NCBI GenBank assembly: GCA_023313575.1
Contig: JAJTTP010000019.1
Location: forward strand, 248,001-312,000
Reading direction: 5' to 3'
Source: Eutypella sp. D-1
Lineage: Eukaryota; Ascomycota; Sordariomycetes; Xylariales; Diatrypaceae
Length of the DNA stretch: 64,000 nucleotides
Made by a program: the position numbers and the translations under genes. The notes beneath the pieces were generated by a model. The model saw only the letters and a program-made list of their open reading frames with translations, searched no databases and had not been told where the DNA came from. Below, piece after piece: positions 56,601-64,000 of the stretch (position 1 is its first letter; every line of letters begins with the position of its first letter).

Positions 56601-56824
56601 GATGGAGGAGATGATTTCTATATACGAGGATATGGCAGGCAGGCAGGCAGGCAAGCAAGCAATAGTGGAAATACATACTTCTCAAGCTCCTTAAGCTTCG
56701 AAACGTCAAAAGTCTCATCCCACCCAACGTCTACCAAGACTTTGATGCCGCCGTCGAGCTCCAAGATGGATTGCGACGCCGCCGATTCGGAGAGCGCCCC
56801 TTGGAGCGGACTTAGGGTGAACAT
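53661..56824 (-). CDS. CFT2: Cleavage and polyadenylation specificity factor subunit 2 (Cft2/CPSF100)
   Basis: Nuclear subunit of the pre-mRNA 3'-end cleavage and polyadenylation factor; a metallo-beta-lactamase/beta-CASP protein and partner of the endonuclease Ysh1/CPSF73. Exons 56824-56679 and 56454-53661 around a 224-nt intron give 979 residues, the normal size. The start MFTLSPLQGALSESAASQSI is family-typical. The zinc motif HxHxDH is degenerate: H61-A-T-T-D65-H66, in line with CPSF100 being catalytically inactive. Other marks: SGHTLGGTIWHI, VYAVDWNQGRENV, TVLIPTDSSARVLELAYLMD, ILASDSSLEWGFSK, DADLGINVLLKRKGVYDFDI, the KKRKWDD basic stretch and a C-terminal GTLLVDGSVVVRKS beta domain. Low-complexity acidic and poly-Ala tracts lie at about 850-890. 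Divergent from Sec24 across a 1.95-kb spacer. Confidence 0.96.
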
Positions 56825-57334
56825 AGCTGGATCATCCTAGGATCCTAGGATAGATAGGGTTTGTTTTCGTTGGATCAGGTTTAGGTTAGGATAGGTCAGG
56901 TTTGGTCGAGTGCGCTCTTGAAGTGATCAATGATTATAATAATAGGAAAGAAGATGATAATAAAGTCATCATCGTTCCCGGTTCTTCCAGATTACCTAAA
57001 GGTAGGTAAGGTAGGTAGGGACTATGGTGACGACTTCAGATGTGTATAAATACGTAAATGCGTAAATACGTTCAAAGTTGTTAACAATCGACAGAAATAG
57101 GAGTCTGCGCGCGCAATTTTTGAAAGGAATTTCTGAAGTTGAAGATGTAAGGAATCTCAGGAATGTTTTAGTCGGTACTGTCTGTACTGTCTGTACTTTG
57201 TAAATCAAATCGCGTTAAAAGAAACCTTTATTCGTTCCTTCCTTCCCTTGAATGCTGTCCAAGCTAGTCTAAAATCCATGGACTCTGCTGATCTCATTCT
57301 GGGGGTACGTACCTGACATTAGACAAACTATACG

Positions 57335-57357
57335 TAGGTACTTAGGTACCTAAGTAC
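57335..57357. repeat. short palindrome (GTACTTAGGTACCTAAGTAC)
   Basis: A 20-bp perfect palindrome around GGTACC in the divergent promoter spacer. It could bind a dimeric factor or extrude as a cruciform; there is no other evidence. Confidence 0.7.
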
Positions 57358-58579
57358 TCTCAGTCTCGCTATGTTAAAATATGAACTAACTAAAGACGGT
57401 TAGACACAGGTTATGAGGCAAGGCTACTTTCTTAGGCCATTTAAGGTGTGGTCTGAGCATGAGGCTGGATTTCCTGGCCTACATACAATTCAAGCCTATC
57501 CCACCAACATCTAAGAGTGCTTCATGTACATACTTAAGTAGCAGGTGCAACCCAGGACTCGATTAAAGACGGTCACCCTCAACTAGACACTCCATTTGGA
57601 AATTCGGGCCGGATCGAGCGAAGACCTCATTTTATAAATACCATCAAACTGTAAAATAAATCTTCCAGTTACCCAAATTTCTAAAGTAACCTTGTAGCTT
57701 ACAGGTAAGTAAGTTCCTGAGTTTACTATGCACCCAAGTAGTTAGGTGGGAAGGTTTACCCCTGCAGCCCCTGTGAATGGGATTTGGTGCCCCGCAGCTT
57801 GGCCGCGACGCACTAGATAGCTTGATTGGGAGGCTTGATTGGAGGCTTGGTCCTTCCCAGGTTAGCAACCGACTTGCTCTTTACAGAATAGAGATCTGGT
57901 AGATGCATATTGAGTTTGAATTGAATACGGTGGCCAAAAGTTCCAGGTGAGAGAACACCAAAAAAACATCAAAAGCCAAATACACACTAAACTTCATTAT
58001 TATATCCATACATATACCCATACATATACCAATCATCAAGTCTCTCCCCTATCTTGTCTGCCTACGTACTTGAGTAGATTTCTGGATTGCCGGCGACTTA
58101 ATTACCCTACCTAAGTAAGTAATTTGGTTTAAGCCCATAACATACCTACAGTAGGTACTCACATCTGGGCAGCTGCATTGCATATCACAAGAACTTCCAT
58201 TACTCCAGCTTTTTTTTTTTTTTTTGACTTAACTTCAGTACGGAGTACTCTCTAACTTACTTTGCTTTACTTATAGGTATATAGTACATATATTTTATCA
58301 TGGGTAGCTTTCTCTATTTATGATTCGCCGAATCTTCTTCTCAAACTTCGACTCTCACTCATTCTCACTCACAAACCTGTCCCTCTTTTACTCTGGTCTC
58401 CCTCTCCCTGACCTTGTTCCCTCCGTATATTGACTTCCAAGGTTCATACCCATGTATCACGACTCCAGGTAGCGATCTGTCATTTTCCAAGGTTATATCG
58501 CATGTTTAAATCTAGACTGCATCACATGAGATGAGAGGCTAGATTCTTCTATGTAGGCATTGCTTGCTGCTACATATTA

Positions 58580-58613
58580 CTCCTACTCCTACTACTACTA
58601 CTACTACTACTAC
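58580..58613. repeat. (CTA)n microsatellite
   Basis: CTCCTA units followed by about eight CTA triplets, ~165 bp before the Sec24 start codon. Confidence 0.9.
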
Positions 58614-58777
58614 GGCCACACCACCACGTGTCATATCACACTTATACCACACACATCGTATTTTATAGTGAAAGTCCTTCTGATTGTTCACACCAAATTC
58701 ATTCACGAAATTCTCGAAAGCTTTCCCTCCAAGCTTCCACCGCAATATCTAGGAATCTACATCTACCTCTACCAACC

Positions 58778-61700
58778 ATGAGCGATTACACAATGTACCA
58801 TGCCCTTGGTCAGGGCGAACAAATCGACCCCAACGATCCTCGCCGTACCACTCAACCCGCTGCTCCCCAATTCCAACCTCCCATTGCTCAACAACAATAC
58901 CAACAGGGCGCTGCCGCTCCCTACGGTTCTCCTGCCCCGCCTCAGGGTCAGCAGTCTTACTATGGTGCTCCTCCCCCTCCTGGAGGTAGTGGTCCCTCCC
59001 CAGTTGGCGCACAAGGATTTGCCCCGCCTCAAGGGCAGCCGATCTACGGCGCCGGACAGCCGTCGCCGATGCCGATGGATGCATCTGGTCTTGCCTCGCA
59101 AATGGGAGGCATGACATTAGGAGAAAGTCACCATGCGGGGAGGAAGAAGAAGAAGGACCGCCATGCTTTCCACGCTGTGGAGGCCCCTGTTGGCTCCTCC
59201 CAAGCTTTCAATGGCATCCCGCCCCCGGGCACCCCTCAGACAGCCTTCCTAAATGCCGATCCATCAGCTCAGGGGGTTAGTCAGTTCTTAGGCCAGCCGA
59301 CCTCTCCTAATCAGTTCCCGTCTCCTGTAAATCCTGCTTTTAGCCCGAGCCCCGCGACACCGGCCGAGTTCGCCGCGAGAAACGCTTATCACGACCAGGG
59401 GCAAGCCGTGCCCGCCTCCGGGGGTGGTCAGGTCTCCCCCGACGAAATTCCTAGCATCCCCGTTTCCCGAGATGTGCCGCAGCAACACTATTTCTCGAAT
59501 GTCTACCCTACCTTCGAACGACATGTACCACCTCCCGCCACCGTCTCATTCGTCGCTTTCGACCAAGGGAACGCCTCCCCCAAATTTACCCGCTTGACTA
59601 TGAACAATATTCCCGCAAGCACTGAGGGACTCGCGAGCACTGGTCTTCCTCTGGGCCTTATCATACAACCCCTCGCTAAGCTCCAGCCCGGTGAAGCGGA
59701 GATACCTCTACTTGATTTCGGCGACCAGGGCCCGCCCCGGTGTCGGAGATGCCGTGCCTACATCAACCCCTTCATGATGTTCCGCTCCGGAGGCAGCAAG
59801 TTCATCTGCAACCTCTGTACTTATCCCAACGATACCCCCTCCGAGTACTTTTGCGCCACCACCCCCCAGGGTGTCAGAGTGGACCGCGATCAAAGGCCGG
59901 AGCTGTTACGAGGCACTGTCGAATTTACCGTGCCCAAGGAGTACTGGACGAGAGAGCCTACAGGTCTCAACTGGCTGTTCGTCATCGACGTCACGCAGGA
60001 GTCATATAACAAAGGTTTCGTCGAGGCTTTCTGCGAAGGTATCTTGGCTGCACTCTACGCGCCAGATGGCAGCGAGGATGAGGACGGCGAACCGAAACGG
60101 CGAATACCGCCCGGCGCTAAGGTCGGATTTGTCACATATGATAAGGATATTCACTTCTATAATTGCAATGTAGGTTATTCCATTCGAACACTCGTTTCTC
60201 AAGTGGCTAATGATCGATGCAGCCCGCCCTAGAACAAGCGCAAATGTTGATCATGCCGGACATCGAGGATCCCTTCGTGCCTCTTAGCGAGGGTTTATTC
60301 GTCGATCCGTATGAGTCGAGAGCAGTGATCGCTACATTGCTCACACGTTTACCCACTCTCTTTGCCGACATTAAGAATGCCGAACCGGCCCTGCTCCCCA
60401 CGCTGAAGGCCTGTTTTTCTGCCTTGGAGAACACCGGAGGAAAGATGGTGTGCTCTCTTTCGGCGCTACCTACGTGGGGTCCTGGTCGGTTGTTCATGAG
60501 GGATGATGGAAAATACTCGGGCGGCGAACCGGATAAGAAACTGTTCAGCGCCGAGCATCCTGACTGGCGCAAAATGGGAGAGAAGATGGTCCCCGCGGGC
60601 GTTGGTATCGATTTCTTCCTGGCCGCGCCGTCGGGGGGTTACTTGGATATTGCTACGATTGGTAAGACCCTCGATAAATATTCGCTTCAATCATTCCTCG
60701 TTCGTAAACGCTAATACAGACCAGGTCACCTCTCGTCTTCAACGGGCGGCGAGACGTTCTACTATCCCAACTTCGTTGCTGGGCGGGATAACGCCAAGCT
60801 ATCGCAAGAGATCAAGCACGCGGTGACGCGAGAGACGGGGTATCAGGCTTTAATGAAGGTCCGATGTTCAAATGGTCTACAGGTCTCCGACTACTACGGC
60901 AACTTCATACATCACACTTTTGGCGCGGACCTCGAGATCGGTGTGATCGACGCGGACAAGGCGATCGGCGTCAAGTTCACTTACGACGGCAAGCTGGATT
61001 CCAAGCTAGATGCGCACTTCCAGTCCGCGCTATTGTACACGACAGCCTCGGGCCAGCGGAGAGTCAGGTGTTGCAACGTGATTGCCAGCGTCAGTGAGAA
61101 CGCGCGGGAGTGCATGAAGTTCATCGACCAGGACGCCATCTACACACTCTTGGCTAAAGATGCGGCCTCGCGATTAGGCTCAACCTCAGCTTCCCTCAAG
61201 GACATCCGGCTAGGTCTGACGGAGAAAACCATCGAGATCCTGGCAGGGTACCGGAAGAACTTCTCGGCGCAGAACCACCCGCCGGGCCAGCTGGTGATGC
61301 CCGAGCGGCTCAAAGAGTTCACCATGTACATGCTCGCGATGCTCAAGTCGCGGGCGTTCAAGGGCGGCAGCGAGCCGACGGACCGGCGGGTGCACGACAT
61401 GCGCATGGTACGGGCGATGGGCGCCGGCGAGCTCAGCGTATACCTGTACCCGCGAATGATCCCGATCCACAACCTGCAGCCGGAGGACGGGTTCCCAGAC
61501 GAGACAGGCCACCTACGGCTGCCGCCAGCGGTGCGGGCGTCGTTCAGCCGGGTGGAGCCGGGGGGCGTGTACCTAGTGGACAACGGGCAGGTGTGTCTGC
61601 TGTGGCTGCACGCGCAGACATCGCCGAACCTGCTGGTGGACCTGTTCGGCGAGGGGGCAGACGCGCTGGCGAAGCTCGACCCGTACGCGTCGAGCCTGCC

Positions 61701-62103
61701 GGTGCTCGAGACGCACCTCAACGCGCAGGCGCGCAACATCCTCGAGTTCCTCCGCTCGATGCGCGGCTCCAAGGCCCTCGCCGTCCAGATCGCCCGCCAG
61801 GGCATGGACGGCGCCGAGTTCGAGTTCGCCCGCCTCCTCGTCGAGGACCGCAACAACGAGGCCCAGAGTTACGTCGACTGGCTCGTCCACATACATAAGG
61901 GCGTGCAACTCGAGGTGCGTTGAAATTCTTTTCCCCCTTCCCTTCTCCCTTTCGCCCCCCCCCCCCCCAAAAAAACCCGAAGAAAAGAAAGGAGAAGTTG
62001 TGCTGACACTCACCGACTCCCACTACAGTTGGCGGGGCAGCGCAAGGACGAGGGAAGCTCCATGGCGTCGAGTTTCGCCGGGCTCCGGCCGCAGTACTGG
62101 TAG
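58778..62103 (+). CDS. SEC24: COPII coat protein Sec24
   Basis: Cargo-selecting subunit of the COPII inner coat; forms the Sec23-Sec24 dimer on ER exit sites. Exons 58778-60169, 60223-60661, 60725-61914 and 62029-62103; phases agree, 1031 residues. Order: disordered Pro/Gln/Gly-rich N-terminus (1-230); zinc finger C322/C325/C344/C347 (CRRC ... CNLC); trunk LNWLFVIDVTQESYNKGFVE, FVTYDKDIHFYN, ALEQAQMLIMPDIEDPFVP, YLDIATIGHLSSSTGGETFY; beta sandwich and helical region; gelsolin-like domain with VYLVDNGQVCLLWLHAQTS and LVEDRNNEAQSYVDWLVHIH; C-terminal SFAGLRPQYW. The start at 58778 (MSDYTMYHALGQGEQ) is preferred because an upstream in-frame ATG gives non-conserved sequence. Complete, with no missing motif. 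Confidence 0.97.
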
Positions 62104-62755
62104 TTTAGTTAGACAGGGCAGGTAGCACAAAAACTTAAAGCCATTATTGCCCATGTTCCGAGTTTCTCTATGAGCAAGCGAGCGGAGGAGTCCTGGTTGC
62201 TCTGATTCCCGAACTACAGACCCCACCTTGGGGGGGAAAGAAGACGCGGGAGATTATGTATGTATGTATGTATCCTCCTCGTGCCCTGTGCATGTAGCAT
62301 GTATGTATGGACTTACGTACGTATGTACGTGTAAGAAGGGCAAAAGAAAAGGGGGAAAAGGGGACGGGGGGCTAAGGAAAGGGAAAGGAAAGGGAAGGAA
62401 ACCCAAAGGAATCAAAAAACTTTTTTCTCCAAAGCCGCGTCGTGTGTATTGTTTATTACGTTTCCGTGCGCGGTACAATTAATTGAGGAGAGCCGAGAAG
62501 AACTACCCCCTACGCCCCCTAAAGAAAAGAGAAAAGAAAAATGGAAAAAGTGAAGACAAGATAAGATGATTTAAACTTGGATTTACGGTATGTCCCTCCC
62601 GCTCGTGCTATTCCACGCCCTGAGTTCTTGCCCCGCCTTGTTAAAGGGGGTCGGTCCAAAGGCTCGTTGCTGGAACAGACGTTGGGACGAAATAAGTATT
62701 AAGCCACCCTTTGCTAAAACCAAAAAGTGTAGTCACTTTTTATCTGTCTGTCTGT

Positions 62756-62786
<31 letters not shown>

Positions 62787-64000
62787 TGTGTGGAATCATG
62801 TAGATGTTCGTAATTGTTTACGATGCTAATTACTTACACAGAAAAGGCGATAATACTTACCCTGCTTCTTGTGCTGTGAGGCATACAGGGGATGGCAGGC
62901 CGTGTATTGCTTAAATACCATCAGCGGTCCGGGACCGTGTAGGGAGGTTAATAATATCATAACAAGGGCAGATATCTGTTAAGTATACTGGTAATTTAAG
63001 AGTATATATACGTGTGTCCACTATGTGGGTGTGTTTTTACCTTCGCTCTCGCTACGTCTTTAAACTGAAATACTACTAATAGTTCTTTTCGTGATATGGG
63101 TGTCCGAGGATATGACAGGGCATTAATAATATGAGGGAAGTCTGGGAACCACCGGGCTCATTCTTTTATGATATCTGTAGCATGTGCTTTTCTTCCCTTT
63201 CTTCCTTTTTATTTCCCTTATTTCATGGTTTTCTTTTTTTTAATGCCGCAAGTTTGGCTCGAAGGGTATTTGAGCTTATTGCTACTGCTACTACTGCTAT
63301 TACTATTATTGCTACAGCATTTGTTGCTTGCGCTTTAAAGAACACTTGAAGGAGTAGAACAAAAGTATTGAGGTAGATAGCCCCCTTTAGGCTTGTTGAA
63401 GTTCACCGTCAAGACTAAAACATCGTCACGTGGATATAAGAGACGTCTTCCTCTTACCATCTAGAATAGCTGAACGTTCAAGTCAATCAAGTCATATCCT
63501 CTCTGGGGATCGTCATCTCTTCAACGGACGGGGAAGAGGGGGGCAGATTAATATACTTTCTCTTACGACGTGCTTTCTCAGGACATCTTCCTAGATTCCT
63601 TTTGCTTATTATGACTCGTTTCCCCGTTGCAGTTTAAAAGGTCCATCATCGGTGTCTCCCTGTATCTCTACCAGGAAAATCATGACGTTGCCACAGAGAC
63701 TGCTCAACTACAACCACTTGTTGCATACTTATATAGGTAGACTGCGTTTGGAGATACAACGTGTTGAAATGGAGTATATTACTTAATTTTCTTGGAGGTC
63801 CAGCTATTCTAGAAGGTGGGAGGAAGACGTTCCTTGTATACATATGACGATGTCTCAGTCTTGACACCGAACTTGAACACAACGAAAGGTCTACTTGGAT
63901 TACTGGTAGAAACACCATCTTTTACCTCTTCAAACCACTACACATATTTCAAATAGGAACTCTCTTCTTACTTCAGAACAATACGTTAGTATAATCTTAA
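62104..64000. other. gene-free right end with microsatellites
   Basis: 3' flank of Sec24: GTAT units (62258-62273), A/G-rich stretch (62335-62420), a TCTG/GCTG array (62743-62787). Open frames at 62590-62829, 63131-63349 and 63646-63918 have no domains. Nothing else recognised. Confidence 0.55.
62743..62787. repeat. (TCTG)n(GCTG)n compound microsatellite
   Basis: About three TCTG units run into about seven GCTG units; probably variable between strains. Confidence 0.9.

Larger units (their letters stand above)
56825..58777. other. divergent promoter region between Cft2 and Sec24 genes
   Basis: 1.95 kb with no gene. Words such as GGTAGGTAAGGTAGGTAGGG (about 57001) and TACTTAGGTACCTAAGTACT (about 57339) recur in AAGTA/TACTT variants. 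A T-run (58211-58224) and a CTA microsatellite (58580-58613) lie near the Sec24 end. An in-frame ATG at 58628, upstream of the Sec24 start, would add 50 residues with no family character. Confidence 0.55.

Noticed and set aside
58628..58777. N-terminal 50-residue extension of Sec24
   Set aside because: Not family-like; lies over a probable 5' UTR; the start at 58778 fits the family.

Overview
The window is nuclear DNA of a filamentous ascomycete fungus (Pezizomycotina). Evidence: short 42-110 nt introns with GTATGT/GTAAGT donors and CTAAC/CTGAC-like branch sites; a typical fungal gene set (AA9 cellulose-acting oxidase, LaeA-type methyltransferase, 2EXR protein, LrgA-LrgB fusion); and an 11.7 kb very AT-rich block whose decayed retroelements carry the C-to-T/G-to-A pattern of repeat-induced point mutation (RIP). 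No prokaryotic operons, CRISPR or phage features are present.

Layout. 0-24 kb is a gene-bearing arm with long spacers: a partial ACS-family MFS transporter, the flap endonuclease FEN1, a copper LPMO (AA9), a small mitochondrial-looking protein, a Ulp1-like orphan, an intron-containing tRNA-Pro(AGG), a GNAT acetyltransferase, a Tyr/His-rich zinc-ribbon-like protein, RNA polymerase subunit Rpb12, a HAD phosphatase, a cytochrome b5-acyl-CoA dehydrogenase fusion and a P-loop kinase-like protein. 24.13-35.84 kb is the RIP block: 197-bp terminal direct repeats enclose inverted remains of Ty3/gypsy pol genes, several LTRs, and at least two solo LTRs with perfect 5-bp target duplications, one nearly unmutated. 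The block is flanked directly by two short open membrane-protein segments in matching phase, suggesting it split one gene. 36-45 kb is gene-poor, with a Ser/Thr-rich protein and a nine-exon LaeA-like methyltransferase. 45-62 kb is a conserved-looking arm: a coiled-coil protein with tandem QT motifs, an LrgA-LrgB fusion, a 2EXR protein with a long charged insert, the polyadenylation factor Cft2/CPSF100 and the COPII coat protein Sec24. 62.1-64 kb is gene-free with microsatellites.

How the genes relate. There is no evident gene cluster. Housekeeping genes (FEN1, Rpb12, Cft2, Sec24) alternate with accessory ones. Introns were placed by hand from splice consensus, reading-phase continuity and family motifs; where I give exon lists the phases add up. 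Functions rest on remembered family motifs, not on searches.
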